The notes beneath the pieces are model-generated. The model ran no database searches. It saw nothing but the letters and a program-made list of their open reading frames with translations, and had not been told where the DNA came from. From positions 1 to 6,200 of the forward strand of contig JACONB010000116.1 of assembly GCA_014323965.1 (NCBI GenBank): a stretch of 6,200 bases of DNA, given 5' to 3'. Origin of the DNA: Prochloron sp. SP5CPC1. GTDB taxonomy: Bacteria > Cyanobacteriota > Cyanobacteriia > Cyanobacteriales > Prochloraceae. A program made the position numbers and the translations under genes. Positions 1 through 5,162 of the stretch are shown piece after piece. Each line of letters starts with the position of its first letter. Within the stretch, counting starts at the first letter, position 1.

Positions 1-222
1 ACTAAGGTTGTAGGCGACCCGCGCTAGCGCGGATCTGCGCTACCGTGCAGCACGCCTCAAACAACTCATGATAGATTGCTATATCCTTATTATAGATCTT
101 CGCAGTTCATATTTTTACCTAAGTCCCGCTGTTTCTTATCGTTTTTGACCTTGGCTCCTCGGATAATATCGACCTATTCACCAGTCACAGAGCCAGTTTG
201 GGGTATATCTGGCATTAAGTTT
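1..222. other. Intergenic stretch without a supportable gene
   Basis: I see no convincing gene here. A reading frame opens at 76 on the plus strand and runs to 474, but its product has no recognisable domain and it overlaps the kinase remnant in another frame, so I do not call it. The first 60 bases are GC-rich and contain a perfect 14-bp palindrome, listed separately. The rest is AT-rich and may hold unrecognisable remains of the kinase sensor region. Confidence 0.5.
19..32. repeat. 14-bp GC palindrome
   Basis: CCGCGCTAGCGCGG is its own reverse complement. It sits in a GC-rich patch (about 10-58) that contrasts with the AT-rich sequence after it. It resembles the short palindromic dispersed repeats common in filamentous cyanobacterial genomes. 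No function is assigned. Confidence 0.45.
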
Positions 223-884
223 TCCCTAAGTCCCGTTAAGCATTCCCCTCACCCACATGAAAACCGCTTTGAGTCTTCTATCCTCAAAACAGCTGAAAAG
301 AGACCAGCGTCAGCGCTATTTGGAAATGCTCCATGGAGAATGGGAGCGTCAACATGCTCTTATTTCCGGTTTAATAGAGTTAGCTGGACTAGATATAAAT
401 CTGGAATCAGAATCTTCCTCCTCCGTGTATTTAGAAGATATTATCCCAGCCATAGTCAGCACCTATCCCTTTAGCCCAAGAACAAGGTATCATGCTAGGC
501 TATACTATCCCAGCCGGTTTTCCCCCCCTATCTTGTCCCGAATCTAAATTAAAACAAATTATCCTCCACCTCTTCAATAACAGCCTCAAATTCACCCCTT
601 CTGGTGGTAATATTCAGGTTACAGCAGCGCGCTCACAGGAGGCTATTCTATTAGCAGTGAAGGATACTGGGAAGGGTATTCCTAGTAAGGATATAGGTAA
701 AATATTCGACAGTTTTTATCGCGGTAAAACTCCCCAACAAGATAGTATTAGAGCGGGGTTGGGCTTAACCATCGTCCAATATCTCGTTCGACGCAGCGGT
801 GGTTCCATCGAAGTTCTTAGTCAAGAGGGTAAAGGTACAACTTTCAGGATTTTACTGCCTATTTTTGATTCTTTCATGGCTTGA
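223..884 (+). pseudogene. Histidine kinase remnant (dimerisation segment + HATPase_c), frameshifted
   Basis: This is the catalytic half of a two-component sensor histidine kinase of a cyanobacterial type. Frame 2 from about 236 reads PLTHMKTALSLLSSKQLK and on to an LISGLIELAGL segment, which matches the part of the HisKA helical hairpin that follows the H-box. At about 467 the frame must shift (tat-c-cct-tta) to continue into the ATP-binding domain in frame 3. That domain has an N-box (NNSLKFTP, about 576-599), a G1 box DTGKGIP (663-683), an F-box (IFDSFYRG) and a G2 box GLGL (756-767), and it ends at a TGA at 882-884. Upstream, FSLS in frame 1 joins LSIPLTH in frame 2 across only 4 nt (232-235) where the two codons of a SHEL motif would lie, so the phosphoacceptor His is missing. 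No sensor domain is visible. It is almost certainly non-functional as a kinase. The family is clear; the exact left boundary is not. Confidence 0.82.
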
Positions 885-935
885 TATTAATGTTTATGAA
901 ATGATTGTGTTTCACAAAAATTATTAAAATAGGGG

Positions 936-964
936 TTGACATTGAGAAATTTTTTGGTTATGAT
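936..964 (+). promoter_or_regulatory. Strong sigma70-like promoter with no CDS downstream
   Basis: A perfect -35 (TTGACA, 936-941), a 17-bp spacer and a 5/6 -10 (TATGAT, 959-964) predict a start near 971. Downstream lie only a dispersed repeat (991-1080) and then the 3' end of the coiled-coil gene on the opposite strand. Any transcript would be a small RNA, or antisense to that gene. A chance match is possible in AT-rich DNA, but a hit this close to consensus at the optimal spacing is unusual. Confidence 0.5.
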
Positions 965-990
965 AAGACTGTAGGAGTTGCGCATAAAAA

Positions 991-1080
991 AAGAGGATTC
1001 AACCACAGATGCGCAGAGGGCGCAGAGGAAGATAAGAGAGGAGTTTTGTGGACAATTTGGACAACTTTTGCTGCCTTTTT
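991..1080 (+). repeat. Dispersed repeat copy 1 (AACCACAGA / GCGCAGAGG family)
   Basis: About 90 bp closely similar to copy 2 at 2311-2398 in the same orientation. Shared blocks are AAGAGGATT, AACC-CAGA, GCGCAGAGGGCGCAGAGGAA, GAGAGGAG, TTTGTGGACAATT and GGACAA. The core includes the tandem GCGCAGAGG. This copy lies just downstream of the stop of coiled-coil gene B. A reading frame at 905-1099 passes through it but is repeat-derived and is not called. Confidence 0.85.
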
Positions 1081-1100
1081 TCTAACTTTGTTACAATGAC

Positions 1101-1119
1101 GGGCGCAAACCTTGCACCC
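1101..1119 (-). repeat. Short stem-loop just after coiled-coil gene B
   Basis: On the minus strand GGGTGCAA-GGT-TTGCGCCC can fold into an 8-bp stem with one G-U pair and a 3-nt loop. It lies 7 nt past the stop codon of gene B. No U-tract follows, so it is not a classical intrinsic terminator. It could stabilise the mRNA 3' end, or simply be one of the GTAGGGGTGCAAGG-type dispersed repeats seen in cyanobacteria. Confidence 0.45.
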
Positions 1120-1126
1120 CTACAGA

Positions 1127-2209
1127 CTATTTTCCTTTCTGTTGATTCTTAGCTTGTTCCATGGCAATATCCTTCATCGCTTGGTAAGAATTGCGATTGG
1201 AAGTACCTTCGATCGCCTTCACCGCCAAATCCTGTACCTGTTTCTGAGTTGCATCCAGTTGTTTGGATAAAGTTTGAATCCGCTCTTCTTGATTGCGAAT
1301 AGTCTGGAGTAAAGATTCAATCTGCAATTTATAATTGCTTCGAGCACCTTCTATTTCTTTCTGGCGCAAATCTGACTTCACTTTAACTTGATAATAACCA
1401 ATTGAGCGCCCTTTCTCTTGCCCTTGTTTAATCTTATCTTCTAGTTCCTTTTCAAAAGCCTCTACTTTTTCCTTCGCTTCCCCATATTGTTTTTCTCGTT
1501 TGGCAATAGTTTCCTCCCGCTCCTGCCACTGCTTTTCTTGCTCTTGTCGCGCTTCAGTTAATTCACGGTAGAGACTCTTTTTGGATTCCTCGTACTCCTC
1601 CTCACTCAAATCTCGTTCTAGTTCTAAGTTATACTTATATTCTTCTCCACTCCGTTGTTGAGTTTTCCGATAATTCTCATTCCGTTCTTGAATTTCCCGC
1701 TTCTGGTTTTCCTGCTCTTTGGACCACCCTTGCTTTAAATCCTGGATTTCCTAGGATAAGGTTTCGGTTCGTTCTTCAAACTGCTGTGCAAATGCTTTAG
1801 ACTCTGTTTCATAAGACTGAATCAAATTGTCCAAAGTATCTTCTTCAACAAACTCCAAGTGGTGCAATGCTTGCAATTGATCTAATTCCTCTCCTACCAA
1901 CTCTTGCAGTTGACTTAGGGAAGTTGCTTCCATAATTAGTTGTTCTGACAAATTGCTGGTAGCGCTCCCAAAACCCAATTGCAGATTTTGTAAACTGGCA
2001 ATAATCTGATTCATGTTATATTGAGCAGGAGTAGCAGCATTCATGGTTGTCTTTTCCTTCTCCTTATTACTCATAGTAGCTGGTTGTTGAACTAGCGATT
2101 GCTTATCCTTTTGCTTTACTTGGGACTCTAGAGCAGCTTTCTCTTTTTTTAACGCTTGAAAAGCTGCTAAAATTTCAGCCTTGGTGTTTTTAGCATTAAT
2201 ACTTGCCAT
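1127..2209 (-). pseudogene. Coiled-coil protein B, interrupted by one in-frame TAG
   Basis: A coiled-coil protein of unknown function and paralogue of gene A. It starts at ATG 2209 behind a good ribosome site and reads 152 codons to TAG (1751-1753). It then stays open in the same frame for 207 more codons to a TAG at 1127. The second half aligns with gene A without gaps for about 80 residues across the stop, which faces a Lys in A. N-terminal matches include MASINAKNTKAEILAAFQAL, close to the start of A. A central LQLGFGSATSNLSEQL segment (about residues 76-91) matches LQLDFGSAMDQLSQKL in A. The rest is Glu/Lys/Gln-rich heptad-like helix with no signal peptide or membrane segment, so it is probably cytosolic. 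A downstream TTG (1609) could in principle restart translation, but without a clear ribosome site. Loss of a Gln (CAG) or Lys (AAG) codon explains the stop. Function unknown. Confidence 0.82.
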
Positions 2210-2215
2210 GTTAAT

Positions 2216-2221
2216 CTCCTT
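2216..2221 (-). promoter_or_regulatory. Ribosome binding site of coiled-coil gene B
   Basis: The minus strand reads AAGGAG, then 6 nt, then ATG (2209-2207). This fixes the start of gene B, and by alignment supports the start chosen for its paralogue A at 3403. Confidence 0.75.
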
Positions 2222-2278
2222 GAGAATATAATAAACTTGTCACTGGTTAGAGCTGCTCTGGCTTTGGTGGGCACTCTC

Positions 2279-2284
2279 ATTATA
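2279..2284 (-). promoter_or_regulatory. Candidate -10 element for coiled-coil gene B
   Basis: A perfect TATAAT on the minus strand about 70 nt upstream of ATG 2209. I see no convincing -35 at 16-18 bp (the region reads roughly ATTAGG/AATTAG), so it may need an activator or an alternative sigma factor, or it may be chance. It suggests gene B can be transcribed separately from gene A. Confidence 0.35.
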
Positions 2285-2310
2285 GGTTACTAAATTTTGT
2301 CCTAATTTAC

Positions 2311-2398
2311 AAGAGGATTAAACCGCAGAGGCGCAGAGGGCGCAGAGGAAGAGGAGAGGAGGTTTGTGGACAATTGGGACAATTTTTGGCACCTTTGC
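2311..2398 (+). repeat. Dispersed repeat copy 2 (AACCGCAGA / GCGCAGAGG family)
   Basis: Closely matches copy 1 along its whole length: AAGAGGATT, AACCGCAGAG, GCGCAGAGGGCGCAGAGGAA, GGAGAGGAGG, TTTGTGGACAATT, GGGACAATTTTTG. It lies between the two coiled-coil genes, 24 nt beyond the stop of gene A and about 100 nt upstream of the start of gene B. A frame opening at 2366 on the plus strand is a shadow. Confidence 0.85.
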
Positions 2399-2422
2399 CG
2401 TCTGAATTGCCCACCTTACTGG

Positions 2423-3403
2423 TTACTGATCACTGTTCTGAAATGCTCGCATAGCCAAGTTTTGAGTTTGAGTAGTAGTAGCTTGGAGTTGACCGTTAAT
2501 TTCGGCAATTTGTCCTATTTGTCTGGTAATTGTTTCTTGGAGAGACTGAATTTTTAATTCATATCCCTGTTGGTTTGCTTCCCACTCTTTCTCCAATAAA
2601 TCTGCTTTAATTTTACCTTCCTTTTCTGCCTCTTTAATAGCCTCTTCTTTAGCTTTATTATATTCCTGGGCTAACTTATCCTCAAATTCAGCAATTTTCG
2701 TCTCATTCTCCCCAAACTCAGCTTCATTATCAGCTAAGAATTGCTCCCGAACAGCCCAAGCTTTTTCCTTATCTCGATTTGCTGCTGCTAACTCCCTTTC
2801 TTGGAGTCGCTTCTGCTCTCGATACTCGTCCATTTCGATTTTGCCCAGTCGCTCTGTTTCGTAGTTATAATCCCCCTCTTCTCCTTGTTGTTGTTTTACC
2901 AATAATTCCGTCGCTTCAGCAATTTTCGCCTCAAATTCCTGTTGCTCTTTTTCCCAAACTTTGCGAGTTTGGGTCATCTCTTTGGTAATTTCTTCCCGCT
3001 GAGTGCTAGTGTTAGCTTCCAAAATGCTTAACTTGGCTTCATTTTCCTGTCGCAAGATATACAAGGCGTCCGCAACTAAGCGCACTTGACGCAATTGTTG
3101 TAAATGTTCCCGACGGGTGGCGATCCCTTGTTTCAATTCATCTAATTTTCCCGACTCTGTCTCTAATTTCTGGGAAAGTTGGTCCATAGCACTGCCAAAA
3201 TCCAATTGCAAGGCAGCCATACCATTGACTATGTTATCTATAGTATAGCCAGCAACGGTTTCCAACAATTGCTGATTCTTTTCTTTCTCTGCTTCCTGTT
3301 CCTTAGTCTCTACTTTCGACTCGCTCCTTTTCCGTTCGGTTAAGAGCTGGTTAAAAGCTGCTAGAATTTGGTCTTTACTCTCTTTTGGTGTAACTTTACT
3401 CAT
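2423..3403 (-). CDS. Coiled-coil protein A, unknown function
   Basis: An intact 326-residue, highly charged protein and the tandem paralogue of gene B. I do not recognise a named family. Residues 1-20 (MSKVTPKESKDQILAAFNQL) and a central motif LQLDFGSAMDQLSQKL (about 65-80) are shared with B. From about 85 to the end it is almost continuous Glu/Lys/Gln-rich helix of coiled-coil character, broken by a short GEEGDYNY turn near 174-181. There is no signal peptide, membrane segment or nucleotide-binding motif, so it is probably a cytosolic structural or scaffold protein. A GTG at 3433 would add ten residues (MVESQSKETT), but these fall in the dispersed repeat and are absent from B, so I take ATG 3403 although its ribosome site is weak. 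The C-terminus stops about 23 residues short of B, and its last codons look repeat-derived. It is transcribed from a near-consensus promoter at 3497-3526, divergent from the XRE operon. Confidence 0.85.
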   Translation of the reverse strand: MSKVTPKESKDQILAAFNQLLTERKRSESKVETKEQEAEKEKNQQLLETVAGYTIDNIVNGMAALQLDFGSAMDQLSQKLETESGKLDELKQGIATRREHLQQLRQVRLVADALYILRQENEAKLSILEANTSTQREEITKEMTQTRKVWEKEQQEFEAKIAEATELLVKQQQGEEGDYNYETERLGKIEMDEYREQKRLQERELAAANRDKEKAWAVREQFLADNEAEFGENETKIAEFEDKLAQEYNKAKEEAIKEAEKEGKIKADLLEKEWEANQQGYELKIQSLQETITRQIGQIAEINGQLQATTTQTQNLAMRAFQNSDQ

Positions 3404-3422
3404 TGTTGTTTCTTTCGATTGT

Positions 3423-3456
3423 GATTCAACCACAGAGGCACAGAGGGCGCAGAGGG
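3423..3456 (+). repeat. Dispersed repeat copy 3 (short, core only)
   Basis: GATTCAACCACAGAGGCAC followed by AGAGGGCGCAGAGG repeats the left half of copies 1 and 2 in the same orientation. The GTGGACAATT half is missing. It lies in the predicted 5' untranslated leader of gene A and overlaps the alternative GTG start at 3433. Confidence 0.8.
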
Positions 3457-3473
3457 TAGAATCTGAAGACAGG

Positions 3474-3489
3474 TTGATTTTTCAATCAA
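3474..3489. promoter_or_regulatory. Palindrome TTGATT-TTTC-AATCAA at the predicted start of gene A mRNA
   Basis: Perfect 6-bp arms with a 4-nt gap. A transcript from the minus-strand promoter would start near 3490, so this site covers roughly the first 16 nt. It could be an operator or a 5' hairpin. Its left part, GTTGATTTTTC (3473-3483), also resembles the GTTGAATTTTT repeats upstream. Confidence 0.4.
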
Positions 3490-3496
3490 TACTCCT

Positions 3497-3526
3497 ATTA
3501 TAACCATTAGTTGAATTTTTCGTCAA
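3497..3526 (-). promoter_or_regulatory. Promoter of coiled-coil gene A
   Basis: The minus strand has TTGACG (3526-3521), an 18-bp spacer and a perfect TATAAT (3502-3497). The predicted start near 3490 gives a leader of about 87 nt that contains repeat copy 3. Its -35 lies 6 bp from the -35 of the divergent XRE promoter, so one bound regulator could affect both. Confidence 0.7.
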
Positions 3527-3542
3527 GGAATGTTGAATTTTT
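3510..3542 (+). promoter_or_regulatory. Direct repeats GTTGAATTTTT, candidate operator
   Basis: Identical 11-mers at 3510-3520 and 3532-3542 start 22 bp apart, about two helical turns. The first fills the -35/-10 spacer of the gene A promoter; the second covers the -35 of the XRE promoter. A one-base-shorter version lies at 3473-3483. The placement is what an autoregulating XRE protein controlling both directions would need, but binding is inferred only from position. Confidence 0.45.
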
Positions 3543-3561
3543 TTTCATATTTCTTTATAAT
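3533..3561 (+). promoter_or_regulatory. Promoter of the XRE / metallopeptidase operon
   Basis: TTGAAT (-35, 3533-3538), a 17-bp spacer and a perfect TATAAT (-10, 3556-3561). The predicted start near 3568 gives a short leader of about 29 nt that holds AGGAG (3582-3586), 10 nt ahead of the GTG start. Confidence 0.7.
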
Positions 3562-3596
3562 AAGCTCAAATCGTTACTGCCAGGAGTATCCAGACC

Positions 3597-3953
3597 GTGG
3601 AACCGAGTTTTGGGCAACTAATTCGCCAAGCCCGTAAAGAGAAAGGATACAGTCAGAGAGAGCTAGCAGAAATGATCCAGCTAGATTTCACGTATCTGTC
3701 CAAATTAGAGAACGGGCGGGGCCATTATGCACCTAAAGAAGGGGCGATCCGTTCTCTAGCTCGTCACTTAGATTTAGATGAAGAAGAGCTAATTTTTCTC
3801 GCTGGACGCATTCCCCAGCAGGAAGAGGATTTGCTCAAGGAGCATTATAAGAGCATGCCTACTTTATTCCGACGAATACGGGAAAACCCAGAATTTGCAC
3901 GCAAAGTATTTCGTGCAGCAAGACAAGGGGAAAAGCGGGAGGGGAAAAATTGA
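3597..3953 (+). CDS. XRE-family helix-turn-helix transcriptional regulator
   Basis: A 118-residue DNA-binding protein. Residues about 6-65 form a Cro/C1-type HTH_3 domain: FGQLIRQARKEKGYSQ, then helix 2 (SQRELAEMIQ) and recognition helix 3 (FTYLSKLENGR). The tail contains DEEELIFLAGRIP and MPTLFRRIRENPEFARKVF, an arrangement I associate with cyanobacterial XRE proteins encoded next to ImmA/IrrE-type peptidases. It starts at GTG 3597, preceded by AGGAG, and its TGA stop overlaps the TTG start of the peptidase gene, indicating translational coupling. In related pairs (ImmR/ImmA, DdrO/IrrE) the HTH protein is a repressor inactivated by its partner peptidase. Here repressor activity and autoregulation are inferred from gene order and from repeats at the divergent promoters. 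HTH identification is firm; the target set is unknown. Confidence 0.93.
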   Translation: MEPSFGQLIRQARKEKGYSQRELAEMIQLDFTYLSKLENGRGHYAPKEGAIRSLARHLDLDEEELIFLAGRIPQQEEDLLKEHYKSMPTLFRRIRENPEFARKVFRAARQGEKREGKN

Positions 3954-4643
3954 GTATTTTAAAGCCGTTTCGCTTCATCCCCAGAATCGAAATCGAAGCT
4001 CAGTCTCTGGAAATTCTGAGACAAATGTCCCAAACCCCGAAATATGCTCCCAAATGGCCTCTGGACGCCAGTAGGGTAGGGGAATTTCTCGGCTTAGATC
4101 TAGTGTGGGACAAAATCGAGCCGGATGAATGGGGAACAATTGTCGCCAGGATTTTGCCCCCGGCATCGCGGATGGCGGGGGCTGATTGAAATCAATGAAG
4201 ACATTCCTCAGCTCCGGGGTGGTTTTGGGGAATCTACCATTGCCCACGAAATCGGACATTGGGTTTTGCATATCGATCGCCTTGCTGTGGGACGCTATTT
4301 GCAGCTGGCAAAAAAAGGGGTCAAGATTAAAGTAGATCCCTTGTTGTGTCGCAGTGGGGAGGATTTAAAAGGGATTGAATGGCAAGCCCAGTATTTTGCT
4401 GGTTGCTTGTTGATGCCTCAGTATATGTTGGCTGAAGTGAAAAAGGGGAGAGATTTAAGCAAATGGCACCATCTCTATAAAATGGCCGAAGAGTTGGGGG
4501 TAACTATCTCCAATCTAACTCATCGCTTGCAAGATTTGGGTTGGATTCAGCTGGGAGATCGCTCCCGCCAAATCTACTTGCCTGAAGCAGCCCCGGGGTG
4601 GGGTGTGGGCGATGAAATCTATACCTCGCTCTTACCGGTTTAA
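3950..4643 (+). pseudogene. ImmA/IrrE-type zinc metallopeptidase, frameshifted
   Basis: A COG2856-type peptidase that in characterised relatives cleaves or inactivates its XRE partner. The 5' part starts at TTG 3950, overlapping the regulator's stop (TTGA) and preceded by GGGAGGGG. It reads 79 residues (SRVGEFLGLDLVWDKIEPDE, then WGTIVARILP). The catalytic part lies in the +1-offset frame: RGLIEINEDIP, then STIAHEIGHWVLHID with the HExxH zinc site (HEIGH, 4245-4259), then IEWQAQYFAGCLLMP with the likely third ligand Glu (4377-4379), and a winged-helix-like tail (AEELGVTISNLTHRLQDLG). Dropping one C from the C5 run at 4157-4161 joins the halves as ARILPRHRGWRGLIEINED, giving about 230 residues, a normal family length. 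An ATG at 4125 opens the catalytic frame but would lack the N-terminal region and has no good ribosome site. All zinc ligands are intact, so the break is recent, a sequencing error, or recoding. Confidence 0.85.
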
Positions 4644-5063
4644 TAAAATTAATGCTTTTTGTCGCATCATTTGGAATATATTGTAAAAACCATTAGCTCG
4701 GGAGGGAGTGAGACTAACTGGGATACCCGTTTCCGTGATAAAGTCTGGGGGAATTTGTAAAACTTCTGCCGGAGTTAAACCGTTGATTCCGGTGATTAAA
4801 AAAGCAACTAAACCTTTTACCAACTGAGCGTCAGAGTCTCCCCGGTAGAAAATTTGACCTTCTTCCAAATCTGCGGCAATATAAACTTGAGAAACACAGC
4901 CAGAAACTTGATTTTCTGGTACCTTATCCTCTTCTTTCATGGGAGGAAGTTTTTTTCCATAGGCTAAGAGTTGTTGATAACGCTGTTTCGGATCAGTTCG
5001 TTTCTTGAAGCGCTCTACTATTTTATCTAGTTGAGCAGGTAAAGGAGTTACAGTAGATGACAT
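4632..5063 (-). CDS. sufE: SufE, cysteine desulfurase sulfur acceptor
   Basis: SufE accepts persulfide sulfur from the desulfurase SufS, stimulates it, and passes the sulfur to the SufBCD scaffold for cytosolic Fe-S cluster assembly. The 143-residue length fits stand-alone SufE. Visible signatures are the N-terminal helix LDKIVERFKKRTDPKQRYQQ, LLAYGKKLPPM, and the sulfur-accepting loop NQVSGCVSQV with Cys56. Then come FYRGDSDAQLVKGLVAFLI and a C-terminal GFYNIFQMMRQKAL helix. The ATG at 5063 gives the expected N-terminus. I see no Shine-Dalgarno; an extended -10-like TGCTATACT at 5078-5070 would place the start almost at the ATG, so a leaderless mRNA is possible. Its 3' end overlaps the convergent peptidase gene by 12 bp. 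It stands alone rather than in a suf operon, as is common in cyanobacteria. Confidence 0.96.
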   Translation of the reverse strand: MSSTVTPLPAQLDKIVERFKKRTDPKQRYQQLLAYGKKLPPMKEEDKVPENQVSGCVSQVYIAADLEEGQIFYRGDSDAQLVKGLVAFLITGINGLTPAEVLQIPPDFITETGIPVSLTPSRANGFYNIFQMMRQKALILLNR

Positions 5064-5080
5064 AATAGGAGTATAGCACG

Positions 5081-5143
5081 TACCAGTTACCAGTTACCAG
5101 TTTCTCGTTACCAGTTACCAGTTTTTAGTTACCAGTTACCAGT
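5081..5143 (+). repeat. Heptad tandem repeat, nine units of TACCAGT
   Basis: Nine 7-bp units run without a break. Units 1-3, 5, 6, 8 and 9 are exactly TACCAGT; unit 4 is TTCTCGT and unit 7 is TTTTAGT. Such short tandemly repeated heptamers are typical of filamentous cyanobacteria. The array fills most of the 99-bp gap between the divergent sufE and lipoprotein genes, where -35 regions would be expected. It is not a CRISPR array, having no spacers. Confidence 0.93.
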
Positions 5144-5162
5144 TGCTGTATTATAGCAAGAT

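Noticed and set aside
76..474. 132-codon plus-strand open frame
   Set aside because: The product has no recognisable domain and runs out of frame across the kinase hairpin; only FSLS (220-231) may be genuine kinase relic.
905..1099. 64-codon plus-strand open frame
   Set aside because: Most of it is dispersed repeat copy 1, it has no ribosome site, and its start lies upstream of the only promoter.
1101..1119. Intrinsic terminator of gene B
   Set aside because: The stem is plausible, but no U-run follows on the minus strand, so it is listed only as a stem-loop repeat.
1127..1609. Separate 160-residue gene starting at TTG 1609
   Set aside because: It is the continuation of coiled-coil gene B after the TAG. 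The frame is open from 1750 to 1610 as well, and that part also aligns with gene A.
2366..2988. Plus-strand open frames at 2366-2557 and 2779-2988
   Set aside because: Antisense shadows of the coiled-coil gene; products are low-complexity Ser/Leu/Pro with no domain.
991..3456. Insertion sequence ends or transposon carrying the coiled-coil genes
   Set aside because: The repeats are direct, not inverted, with no transposase and no visible target-site duplication.
3975..4271. 98-codon minus-strand open frame
   Set aside because: Antisense to the metallopeptidase, whose HEIGH motif and family matches lie on the plus strand.
4125..4643. Independent 172-residue peptidase starting at ATG 4125
   Set aside because: Its first dozen residues are the wrong frame of the upstream coding part, and it lacks the N-terminal region expected for the family; better explained by a frameshift at 4157-4161.
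5081..5143. CRISPR array
   Set aside because: Units are 7 bp with no unique spacers and no cas gene nearby; it is a heptad tandem repeat.
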